Below, one piece after another: positions 22,263-31,858 of a DNA stretch of 64,000 nucleotides. Position 1 is the stretch's first letter, and every line of letters begins with the position of its first letter. The DNA comes from Tanypteryx hageni (Eukaryota; Arthropoda; Insecta; Odonata; Petaluridae): positions 129,724,470-129,788,469 of the forward strand of contig CM054114.1 of the NCBI GenBank assembly GCA_028673005.1, read 5' to 3'. Made by a program: the position numbers and the translations under genes. Under the pieces are notes generated by a model, which ran no database searches, had not been told where the DNA came from, and worked only from the letters and a program-made list of their open reading frames with translations.

Positions 22263-22433
22263 CAGTGCAACTTCCATAATTCGAACTTCAAGGGAAATAA
22301 AAAAATATTGGAGTTATAGAAAATTCGACTTATACAAATACGTTTTTTAAATTTATATTTTCCCGGTAATATTATTTCACTTCGAGTTATGGAAAATTCG
22401 AGTTATAGACGTTCGAGTTATGGAAGTTCACTC
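22263..22433. mobile_element. Pogo/Tc-like MITE (about 170 bp)
   Basis: The ends are CAGTGCAACTTCCATAATTCG and, on the minus strand, GAGTGAACTTCCATAACTCG, with TA on each side (22261-22262, 22434-22435). Subterminal TTCGAGTTAT units repeat near the right end. It has no coding capacity. TA duplication and CAGTnnAACTTCC-type ends fit the pogo/Tigger group. Confidence 0.65.
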
Positions 22434-22904
22434 TACTATTAAAATTTCATATGGATTGTTTAGACAAAATCTCATTTTCGCCCTATAAAACGCTATGAAC
22501 CACAAGAAATAGCCATTGCCCATTGATATCGATTTAGTTCTCACTGCATTTTAGCATACCTATCGCTCCTATCTACAAAATCCACCTGCAGTCATGATAA
22601 ATAAGGAGTAAATTATTTTATCGTTTAATTTTAGTGTTTATATAGCCCCGTCTATAGATGATGCTTCATTAGCAATAACATTTTCGTCTCAACTAACACG
22701 AATAACTGAAAGGACCCAAATACTAATTGATATATATATATATATATCGCGCTATTATATTCATATGAAAAAATTCATTAATATTTAAAATGTTCTGTAC
22801 TATGTCAAGTAAATTGGGCATGTTTTGGCGAGTTTAACGGGATATTTAAATATTGTAAATCCTTAGAGAGTTTATAATTCTTGAATTATCAGACGTAATT
22901 AAGA
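22434..22904. other. Intergenic, (TA)n only
   Basis: A (TA)n run sits at about 22730-22748. Nothing else is supported. Confidence 0.5.
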
Positions 22905-23312
22905 GCCAGTCTTACGTAAGATGCATCGATCACACTGACGAGATAAGAGAAATTGATTGTAGACTGTATAGATGCATAAGGGAACCTTTTTTCCTAAGAA
23001 AATATGAGAGCATAACAGGAGAATAACATTATAGTTCGGTGGCATTCTCTTCATGGCCTAAACTGGTTGCGGTTGCTTACTCAGATTCAGATCCAGATGT
23101 ATAATTTTAAAATTAATTTGGCTTATTTCATCCCCAAAAACAATTTATCGGCTAAAAAGTGCCATATTAAGGCATTAGCACCCTCAAGGTGTGCAGAAAA
23201 GTGATTATTTTTGTTTGTCATTGCGATAGACAATCTTTAGGTCGGTTTTGGTGCATTGAACCCCCTGCCACCCACCAATTAGGTGAATTGCAGGGTAACA
23301 TGTAGATGTAGA
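22905..23312 (+). pseudogene. Second 3' end of the same CR1-group LINE
   Basis: Positions 22930-23040 align with the last coding part of the LINE at 21470-21560: the CGAAATAGATAG-like stretch, then the TTTTTCCCTAGAA-like stretch. Positions 23241-23312 match its 3' UTR, including the hairpin (23263-23295) and the ATGTAGATGTAGATG tail. It is heavily decayed and 5'-truncated. Confidence 0.65.
23263..23295 (+). repeat. LINE 3' UTR hairpin, copy 2
   Basis: CCCTGC pairs with GCAGGG and CACC with GGTG, with the same 4/4 internal loop and 5-base terminal loop as copy 1 but different loop bases (AATTA instead of GTCAA). Confidence 0.6.
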
Positions 23313-24213
23313 TGTATTAGCAATATTTTTGGGTTGGTCACCAATACGCTATTTAACATTGATCTCATATGAATGAAACATTTTTAAAACCGAATTAAAA
23401 TATCAAACGTATATTTTACATTATAGTCTATTTTATAAAACAATGAGCTGCTGATTTTAATTTAGGGACGACTAAAACTGTGCGAGGGTTATGTTCCAGC
23501 CTTTATGCTCCTCCGCGAACAGATACACGTAACATTAATTGAAATATAATAGATGCGTCAATAACTCCTTTACATGAAAGGGTAAAAAGCCATTTGGATC
23601 CAAGGAAGTTATGCGGAAAAATTTATTTTCATCTTCCATAAAACCTCCTATTAATTCCAATCAGACGTCTTATTTCATACGCCCATTGCGTTTCAACTGT
23701 TTCCTCACTTCGATATCATCTCTCACTCCCCACGTCCGGTTCATCTCTCCTATTGTGTGTTTGTGTCCCTCTCTCTCCCGTTGTTTGGATGACCGAGGGG
23801 ATAATAGCATTGGGTTATATACAGAGGTCCAGGGATAATAGCGAGAATGGTCAAGGAGAAGGGAGTATATTAAGAGCGAGGTGGAAGGGATTATGGCCGC
23901 GCGTTGGTAGAATCCCGTGAAAGACGACCATCTAGCGGTGTGGGTGGTGAAACCTTGGATGAGGGTGATTGAGAAGATTGTGGGATCATTGGATCCACTG
24001 GGCCATTTTTCAACGGAAGTTCATCTTTTATACTCGTCAGACCCTTCTTTCTCAGAAATCAAGCACAATAACAATGTTTTATCCTGGGTTTATATATATT
24101 ATATATATAATGTGTGTGCGTGCGTGTGTAGACATAGTTACATATACACGGTTGTTTTATCCTAAAACCGAAATGGTTGTTATGAGCTTCAATGCAATTG
24201 AAGTCCATTAAAG
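23313..24213. other. Intergenic, nothing but a microsatellite
   Basis: A mixed (TA)n/(TG)n microsatellite occupies about 24090-24133. No gene is supported. Confidence 0.5.
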
Positions 24214-24700
24214 CAGTGGCTTTCAAACTTTCAATTGTCGCGGCCCCCTTGAATATCATATGCCCCCCTTTGATTTGTAAATAGTAAAAATAAGAGACTT
24301 TATTGCAAATTTCTTCACTTTATGTAACTATTAATAACTTTTATCACATCGTGTTTCCTAAAATTCCCTGATAAAATTTTATTATTCTTGAATGCTTTAT
24401 TTTTTGACATTTCACCTTGCATCCAAAATAATTTTGCAGCCCCCTGATGAATTTCTACTATTTATGCTTCGTTTAAAGATACTACTGCGATTTTAGCTTT
24501 ATTTTGCCTGTTTATTTCTGTAATATAATATTCTTCGGAAGTTATATTATTGTTGGATAAAACATTTTATTTCGGCAAATAAACCATACTCGGCGATAAA
24601 AATTGACCTAAAATTCTCTCTATTTGGATTTTCCTTTTCTTCTATTTTGCATAAACAATCGTTTTCCATTGTCCTCAACCCCCTTTATGATGAAATAAAA
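24214..24700. mobile_element. hAT remnant, one end
   Basis: CAGTGGCTTTCAAACTTTC at 24214 followed by GTCGCGGCCCCC is a typical hAT end. GCAGCCCCCTGATGAAT near 24438 fits the interior of such elements. The opposite end was not found, so the right boundary is arbitrary. Confidence 0.4.
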
Positions 24701-26379
24701 ATGGAAAAGAAATATTTGGTGCATTCATACGAGAAAATGGACAGGGTTGGCCTTGAATGTTTAGTATGTAAATATGTAAATTCAATTAGTTTTATAACCC
24801 ATGTTATTCATGTGTAGAATAATAAGTACGGCGGTATTTCATGATGGAAAATACTCCTTTTCCATATTAATTGTGAATTTATAGAGACTAAAGTCATTCA
24901 TGTCTCTATTAATGTATTTTGCTGTATGCATTCGTACAAAAACTGTATAACTTTCTAATACCATTTTGATATTTCAAAATTCACTATGAACACAGTCAAG
25001 GACTACTTTTCCATCTTTTTGTAATTCGGATTCATATTAAAAACAATACCATAGTGCAACGCAACATCATCATCATCACCTCTAATGACGATGCTATTCG
25101 TTGAAATCATGTGTGGAACCTACTCATCCGCGATAAGATAATCGCAACAATTTCTTCGACACGAGCGGCTGCCACTCGGAATAAATCGCAGCTGGCAAAA
25201 AGAAACTGCATGTCGCTATTTCAATGATTTTTAATGAGACGCTTCCAAGTTTTATCCTCTTCTCCTCAGGCACTATAACGTCTTTCTCAATCCGTATTCA
25301 CTCTTCGACTGTCACTCGCAGCTTCCCTCTTCGTTCACCTTGAATCCTTTCAGCTCGGTATACGGAGTCCATTAGTCGTCATGGTCCGCCCCCTCATCGT
25401 ATCGCACAAGGTCACTGCGCGCCGTTTGAGTACATGATTTACCCTAATCACTTGTGATACACGCGGTATAACAGGATCAAATGCTGTTATAATTACACTT
25501 TTTAATTAATATCAATTGTGTCTTATAAGCGTAATGAAGAAGAAATTGTTTGGAGGAGATCGTTAATGGGGAATGGAGTGAGCAAAGGAATAATGCAAAG
25601 AAAATGTTATCAAGAGGAAAGCGTCGAGCTTTTGGAAAGTATCAATAATAAAGACAATAATTAAAATAAGGGAATAATGTCGCGGACATTTTTGGTATGC
25701 GGCGAACTCGAAGGTGTCAACTTTTTTTGATAGTACTGAATCAATCAAAACTATTTTAGGGAAACACTACTAAACTACTAAAGCGCGTGTGCGAGCGTAT
25801 ATATCCAATAGAACGCGATTTGTTTTGTCTATTAGGCAACGGTATATGTGAAAATTACTATAGAAAGCATGTAGTTGAACAATACCACAGCCATGCTGAA
25901 CATTATCATTCAGTCATTCATTATTAAAACTAAAATTTTAGGTCTTCAATAATGCCTAGCGATGTTAAATTTATTTTGTATACCTACTCTGATGAATTGA
26001 AGTCTTAAGACTGATTCCAGCGATACAATTACATTTAAATACCAAATCATTTTAAATTATAAGCCCAGAAAATATTGAGGGGAAAATTCAAAATTTTTCA
26101 ACATAAATTCATGAAAAAGAAAGTCGAGAAATTTCTCTGAATAGAATGCTTGATTGTCCTTTTCGCTCTGAGGACGAAGATTTAAATCTTGCAATGAATT
26201 TAAATGATCTATCGCGTCTAATTAGTTTCCAAAAATCGGTTCTAACATTTTTAAAGGTTTTATAAATTTAATTTCTTGAGGGTGAGTCCTTACGGCGGAA
26301 ACAACCAGAAATAGTCAATAAATTTTAATCAGAGATTAATGTCAACTTTCCAAACATATTATTCGCTAAATCTTTCTTG
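24701..26379. other. Intergenic, nothing recognised
   Basis: AT-rich, with a (CAT)n run near 25064-25077 and a GC-richer patch at 25100-25430. No gene is supported. Confidence 0.5.
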
Positions 26380-27130
26380 CAAACACACAACTAACGAAAG
26401 CGTCGCGTCGCAGGAACATCAGAGCGAGAACGGAAAGACAGGCATAGCGATAAACACAAGCAATTTTTCTCTCTCCAAAGAGCGAGCGCAAGAAGGAAAC
26501 GAGCGAGACGAAGTAAATCTCGGAAAATGCCGACACAGATGCGCCCCTCTATGCAGATAAAAATGGGAAAAATCCTCGCGCACTCGCCAAACGGGAAATG
26601 GAAAGCCATGAGAGAAACAATAAAATGCTCCTCGCTTACCACCTGATATCACCACCGTCTAACCCTCCGGGAGTCGTTAAACGGCTAACTGCGAGGAGGG
26701 AAACACAAGACGATCCTCTTTTATAATAAAACGCCTCGAACGGACGGAAGAGAAAGGGGCACAGCATGCGGGCAATAACAGACGCGTTCCCTTGGTTCAG
26801 GATGCTACGACTCGGAACGAAGGAACAGGTGAGCCGCTTAAACCTTCTCCTCCAAGTACCTGGTTAGTTTCCCTAGGTCTCGGTGTCAGGGAAAGGCCGG
26901 GAATGGGTGCGGGGTGTCTCGCGAGGGAGTCTTTGATGAGAAAAAATTAAACGAACGGTAGTTGCCGAGACACACCTTAGGCGCCACTGTCGCAGTTCGT
27001 TTTACTTTTTCTATGTAATTCTGGTACGTTTTTTCTCCCCGCTTTTCTACCGCGCTGGTCAACTCTTGCGGTCTCCGCTGTCCCGTTTGCTCGCTTAGCG
27101 TTCCCGTCTTGCTGCGTCGCGTCTTTCCTT
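26380..27130. other. CG-rich island, possible promoter or first exon
   Basis: CpG is frequent across this segment, in contrast to the flanks. CAG|GTGAGC near 26826-26834 could be a plus-strand splice donor. There are no transposon ends and no recognisable protein. A promoter with an untranslated first exon is one reading; an ordinary GC-rich patch is another. Confidence 0.3.
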
Positions 27131-27434
27131 TCTTATTCTACGTTTCGGTGGGAATTACACGTTATTTTCCATTTTTATTCGTTTTTTTCCTTGTGCATGT
27201 GTTTGCAGCTGTGAGGATTTTATTTGACGAAATGTATTCAGCTGAACTGTAGTATAGTTTTCTCCCCACAAACTCCCTTTTAATACCTATACAATTTCCA
27301 ATTATGAAAGTTAATGTGCTTATTAGGTAGTTGCTTATTTGCCTTACTATTGTTTTTTGTCTTCTATGAAAGCTTAAATGGATGACTATTTTCTAAATCC
27401 CTCCCTAAGGTTATTCATCATCATCATCATGCTT

Positions 27435-27448
27435 CTGTCCGAAGACAG
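27435..27448 (-). repeat. RTE 3' UTR tetraloop hairpin
   Basis: On the minus strand CTGTC-TTCG-GACAG forms a 5 bp stem closed by C(UUCG)G, one of the most stable RNA tetraloops, directly between the stop codon and the (ATG)n tail. Confidence 0.7.
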
Positions 27449-27451
27449 GTT

Positions 27452-30262
27452 TTAACTGAATCGCTGCCTCCATTTCTCTCTCTCCCTAGAAGCCTCTTTT
27501 ATACCTCTATAAGTAGTATATCCCTGCTTTATATTATCTAATATTCCTATTCTTTTTCTCCCTCTTCCTCTTCTTCCACTAATTTTTCCTTCTAAGATCG
27601 TCCTTTGTAAACACTGTCTTCTCAATATGTGCCCAATCCAATTTGCTTTTCTTTTCCTGATTGTTTTTATCAGCATCCTTTCTTCTCCCACCATTTCTAA
27701 TACTTCTTCGTTTCTCTTCCTCTCTGTCCATTTCACTTTCATCATTCTCCTCCATACCCACATCTCAAAACTTTCTATGTATTTTTCCTCCTTTCTACTT
27801 ACCGTCCACGTCTCTGCACCATAAAGATCTATGCTCCATATGTAGCATTTTGCTAATTTCTTCCTTGTTTCTAAATTTATTTTCTTGCTTGTGAGAAGCT
27901 CCTTCTTCTCGTTAAATGCTGCTTTTGCCATAGCAATCCTACTTCTGATGTCCTGTATACTACTTCCATCCTGTGCTAAAATACTGCCGAGATATTTGAA
28001 ACTACTTACTTGTTCCAATTTTTGGCCATTTACCATTATATTTAATTCTTTATGTTCCTTTGAAACCACCATGACTTTCGTTTTTTCAGCATTGATCTTC
28101 ATTCCATATTGTTGGCCAACCTCCACTAGTCTGTCTGTCATCCTCTGAAGCTCTTTCTCGCCTTCTGCTATTAAGCCCTGATCATCTGCGTATTTAATGG
28201 TGGTAATACTTTCACCTCCTATTTTAAATCCTTTCTCTTCCATCAACGCTTCTTCTGTTATTGTTTCTGCATAAATATTAAATATCGCTGGTGAAATAGG
28301 ACAACCCTGCCTCACTCCCCTCCCTATTGAAGTACTTTCTGTTTCTTCTCCTTCAACCCTGACTCTAATCTTTTGATCAAAGTAAAGGTTTTTAAGCAGT
28401 CTTTTATCTTTCCAATCTATTCCAATTTTGTTTAAAATACCCAGCATCTTATCCCATTTCACTCGGTCAAAAGCTTTCTCCCGATCTACAAAACAAAAAT
28501 ACATATCTTTATTGACTTCTAGCGCTCTTTCTATCATGATCCTCATACATCCTATAGCATCTCTAGTCCCCCTTCCTCTTCTAAAACCAAACTGATTATC
28601 TTGCAGCTCCTTTTCTATTTTACATTCAATTCTTTTGGTTATTATTCTGGTTAGAACTTTAGCTGTATGAGAAATTAAACTAATAGTTCTGTAATCCTTA
28701 CAACATTTTGCATTGTTCTTTTTTTCCAGTGGTACCATCACAACATCTAAAAAATCTTCAGGCCATACGCCAGTATCATATACTTGGTTAAAAAATTTTG
28801 TGAGTTGCTTAACTGCTTTAGACCCCAAAACCTTAAGAACGTCCACGGGTATATCATCACTCCCAACAGCCTTTCTTCTTTTCATGTCATCAATTGCTCT
28901 TTTAACTTCAGACTCGAGAATACTTGGTCCTAGCTGATCTTCTTCCACATCCTCTTTTTCATTTAATTCAATATTTCTTGGCTTTCCTTCTTTGTCATAC
29001 AGAACCTCAATGTATTCTTTCCAGACATTCTTTACATTGTCTGGCTCCGATACTATTTTACCACTTTTGTTCATGATTCCTTTACGTCCTATATTTCTTG
29101 CTTTTTTCTTGAATAGTTCCCTTGCTTTGCTATACATGAGGTCTGTTCTACAAATTCTTTCACATTCGACAATCTCCTCGCATTTCACATTTATCCACTG
29201 TTCTCTGGCTTTATCTGTTTCCCTTCTTAAAGCATTATTTAACTCCTTGTACTTTCTTTGGCCTTCTTCAGTGTTTATGTCCTTCCACTTTCTCCGCTCT
29301 TCCATTTTTTGCAGCATGGCTGCTGTGATCCAGGGTTTTTTGTTTCTTTTACCCGTTATCTTTCCTACCTTCTTTTCCATTACATCTTTAATGTTGCTAT
29401 GGATGTATCTCCACTCCTCATCTACATTCTTCCTATTTTCTTCATCTCTCTCCCCCAACCTTTCCTCCAGCTCAGTCATAATAGCCTCCTTGTTTTTAAG
29501 GAGTTCCTCTAAGTTCCATTTCTTGTTAACTCTTATGTTTCTCTTAACGCTCTTCAGTCTACATTGTATATTTGCCACCAAAAGGTTGTGGTCAGAATGG
29601 ATATTTGCCCCTGGTAGTGTTTTCACATTTTTAATGCTATTTCTAAATCTTTCATTGACTATTATGTAATCTATCTGGTATCGTCTCTGGTCTCCTGGGC
29701 TTCTCCATGTGTAAAGTCTCCGCTGGTGATGCTTAAACCATGTATTAGTTACAATTAATCTATTTCTATGGCAGAATTCCACAAGTTTATCCCCTCTTTC
29801 ATTTCTGTTCCCTAGTCCATATTTTCCCACTATGTTACCTTCCTGTCCCTCCCCGACTACACTGTTCCAGTCTCCCATTACTATGGTGGTGATCCTTCCT
29901 TTTTTCTCCTCCTCCAATATCTCCATAATCTGTTCATACATTTCATCTACTTCGTCGTCGCCAGCATTAGTTGTTGGCATATACACTTGAATTATAAGCA
30001 TTTCCACTGGCTTCATCTGAAGTTTTACGGCTATTAATCTATCATTAACTGTCACTACCTTGCTAATTCTTTCAGCTATCTCTTTTCTCATTATAATCCC
30101 CACTCCCCTTTCCTTTTTCTCCCCTCCCGAGTAAATAATCTTAAATTCGTCTGAATTTATCTCGCCTTCTCCTTCCCACCGGACTTCACTAAGACCTACT
30201 ATACGTACATTATTCCTTCTCATTTCCCTTTTTAAGTTCTCTAGTTTACCCCCTGAATTCAT
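27452..30262 (-). CDS. RTE retrotransposon ORF2: AP endonuclease + reverse transcriptase
   Basis: From this ATG the protein has 936 residues and no frameshift. The endonuclease motifs are GLSEVRW (23-29), VYMP (93-96), GDWN (130-133), QIDYI (196-200) and SDH (223-225). The reverse transcriptase has KAVGSDDIP (464-472), DNQFGFRRGRGTRDA (555-569), FVDREKAFDRV (591-601), GVRQGCPISP (649-658) and the catalytic YADD (691-694). A C-terminal region with LYGAETWT and WIGHILRR follows. All usual catalytic residues are present. The frame stays open upstream to 30334 (TAG at 30335-30337) and there encodes GTWNVRT, the first endonuclease motif, so the real N-terminus lies upstream and its ATG has been lost or was never in this copy. 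Target-primed reverse transcription in the nucleus is its known role. The clade call rests on domain order and tail. Confidence 0.92.
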   Translation of the reverse strand: MNSGGKLENLKREMRRNNVRIVGLSEVRWEGEGEINSDEFKIIYSGGEKKERGVGIIMRKEIAERISKVVTVNDRLIAVKLQMKPVEMLIIQVYMPTTNAGDDEVDEMYEQIMEILEEEKKGRITTIVMGDWNSVVGEGQEGNIVGKYGLGNRNERGDKLVEFCHRNRLIVTNTWFKHHQRRLYTWRSPGDQRRYQIDYIIVNERFRNSIKNVKTLPGANIHSDHNLLVANIQCRLKSVKRNIRVNKKWNLEELLKNKEAIMTELEERLGERDEENRKNVDEEWRYIHSNIKDVMEKKVGKITGKRNKKPWITAAMLQKMEERRKWKDINTEEGQRKYKELNNALRRETDKAREQWINVKCEEIVECERICRTDLMYSKARELFKKKARNIGRKGIMNKSGKIVSEPDNVKNVWKEYIEVLYDKEGKPRNIELNEKEDVEEDQLGPSILESEVKRAIDDMKRRKAVGSDDIPVDVLKVLGSKAVKQLTKFFNQVYDTGVWPEDFLDVVMVPLEKKNNAKCCKDYRTISLISHTAKVLTRIITKRIECKIEKELQDNQFGFRRGRGTRDAIGCMRIMIERALEVNKDMYFCFVDREKAFDRVKWDKMLGILNKIGIDWKDKRLLKNLYFDQKIRVRVEGEETESTSIGRGVRQGCPISPAIFNIYAETITEEALMEEKGFKIGGESITTIKYADDQGLIAEGEKELQRMTDRLVEVGQQYGMKINAEKTKVMVVSKEHKELNIMVNGQKLEQVSSFKYLGSILAQDGSSIQDIRSRIAMAKAAFNEKKELLTSKKINLETRKKLAKCYIWSIDLYGAETWTVSRKEEKYIESFEMWVWRRMMKVKWTERKRNEEVLEMVGEERMLIKTIRKRKANWIGHILRRQCLQRTILEGKISGRRGRGRKRIGILDNIKQGYTTYRGIKEASREREKWRQRFS

Positions 30263-30334
30263 AGTCCTAACATTCCATGTGCCTATTCTTAATTTCTCAC
30301 CACTTGCTTTCCTATTAATGTTAAATTTCCGTAG

Positions 30335-31275
30335 CTACCATAGCTGACTGTACATCCTTCCAAGCATCAATTAACTTAGTACCAAATTGGTGTGGTGTTT
30401 GGAAGCTAAGATTAAATTTAAAGAAATGTAATGTCATGACTATCTCCATTCGCAGGAACCCTATAAATTTTAACTACTGCATTGATTCGGATTTATTGAC
30501 TCGAGTTTTACAGAAGAAAGATTTAGGTGTATTTACTGATAGTAAACTATTTTTTCTGGCCATATTACAGCAATTAAAAATAAAGCAATGTCTCTCTTGG
30601 GCATTTTGTATCGTTTTACAGAGATCAGAGATCCTTTAGCACTCAGGATGTACTTTTCTACCATTGTATAACCTATTATAACATATTGCTGTCCTATATG
30701 TTCTATGTCTACTGTTTGTAATCTCTCTTTGCTTGACAGAATCCTAAATTTTTTCCTTAGAATTGTGAAATATCGTGTAAATTCTCTTCGGTGTGCCTCT
30801 AATGATGCTATTTTATCTGCTCTCTCTTTGTATAATCTTACTGCGATTCGAACTAAATCTGATCTTTCTTTCATTTATAATATTTTAAACTCCGTTACAG
30901 ACTGCCCTGAGTTACTATCCCATATAAATTTCCGAGTTCCACCCAGAACGATTCGTTCTTCTTCCTTATTTCATATGTTTACTCCGAGGAATTCTCTAGC
31001 CAAACGTTCCCTTTTCTTTCGTCTTCCTTCTATTTTAAATACCTTAGCTCCACATATTGATCCTTTTTTCCTAATAATTAAATCATTTAATAAGCTAGGA
31101 ATCACACATATTTCACCTAAATAATCACAGTCATCATTCAACACAATTATTGTTAGTTTTTCTACTGGGTATTTTTGTTATACCTATTGTTCATACCTAG
31201 AATTTTATTATTTTATTGTTATTATTTTTACTGTAAATTGGCGATAACTCTGTTTGAGAAATTATAAATAAATAA
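30335..31275 (+). pseudogene. Jockey-group LINE fragment, RT C-terminus to tail
   Basis: The translation begins with DCTSFQASINLVPNWC and LNLKKCNVMTIS, continues with LQKKDLGVFTD, and runs to a terminal PK-stop near 31124. This is the part of Jockey/I-group reverse transcriptases that follows the FADD motif. The frame is broken at about 30560 and 30665. The 3' UTR is T-rich and ends in an (ATAA)n-like tail near 31262-31278. The polymerase core is absent. It differs in sequence from the LINE fragments at 7099 and 19335. Confidence 0.75.
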
Positions 31276-31288
31276 ATTATCTCCTCCG

Positions 31289-31858
31289 CAGGGTCGGATT
31301 AAGTGTTACGCAAAACACGCAAGTGCGTGGAGCGCAGAGGACAAGGGGGACCACAGTTGGCCGACCCTACCTCGTCTCATTTAATCCTTTCTAAATGTTG
31401 CCACACATATTACAAACCATGCAATAATATGCTACTTGTTACAAATTTACTATATTTATCCGAATATAAGACGACCCTCCAAAAATTGGTACGTAATTGT
31501 AGAAGGAAAAAGTAGCTGCCTGAATATAAGACGACGAACCAATCGCAGAATTCGAAATTATGCACGGAAGAACAACTTTAAAGATATATTATTTAAGCTA
31601 CAGAATATAACACATAAACTAGAAGGATAAAAATTATATAAATAAAAAAAATGTTATTCCAAGAAATCCATCCCAGATCCTAAATCTTTGGCCGCAAACT
31701 GCCTACGTTTTCGACCACGCGAATATAACACGGCCTCATTTTTCAGATTCAAAAACAGTAAAAATATCTCGTTTTATATTCGGATAAATACGGTACGATT
31801 TGGATGGTTCCTTAAACGCGCTATGCTTGGGGTCCACGGGTGTCTTAATCCGGTCCTG
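31289..31858. mobile_element. hAT-type MITE carrying a nested MITE
   Basis: The ends are CAGGGTCGGATTAAG and, on the minus strand, CAGGACCGGATTAAG (13 of 15). The flanks are CTCCTCCG (31281-31288) and CTCCTTCC (31859-31866), 6 of 8 identical. Without the nested element it is about 225 bp. It is non-autonomous. Confidence 0.7.
31450..31793. mobile_element. TA-flanked MITE (344 bp), nested
   Basis: The ends are CTATATTTATCCGAATATA and, on the minus strand, CCGTATTTATCCGAATATA, followed by AGACGA or AACGA, with TA on both sides. GAATATAAGACGAC is repeated internally near 31532. TA target duplication suggests the Tc/mariner-pogo group. A decayed fragment of the same family lies at 46875-46990. 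Confidence 0.7.

Larger units (their letters stand above)
27415..30330 (-). mobile_element. RTE-type LINE, nearly full length
   Basis: A single ORF with endonuclease and reverse transcriptase, a very short 3' UTR (about 40 bases) and an (ATG)n tail at 27415-27430 are the hallmarks of RTE-clade LINEs. The 5' UTR is missing and the element abuts a Jockey-group fragment near 30335, so the copy is 5'-truncated just upstream of the ORF. Confidence 0.85.

Noticed and set aside
28992..29669. 225-codon plus-strand open frame
   Set aside because: Antisense shadow of the RTE reverse transcriptase; Ser/Leu/Phe-rich from A-rich codons on the other strand.
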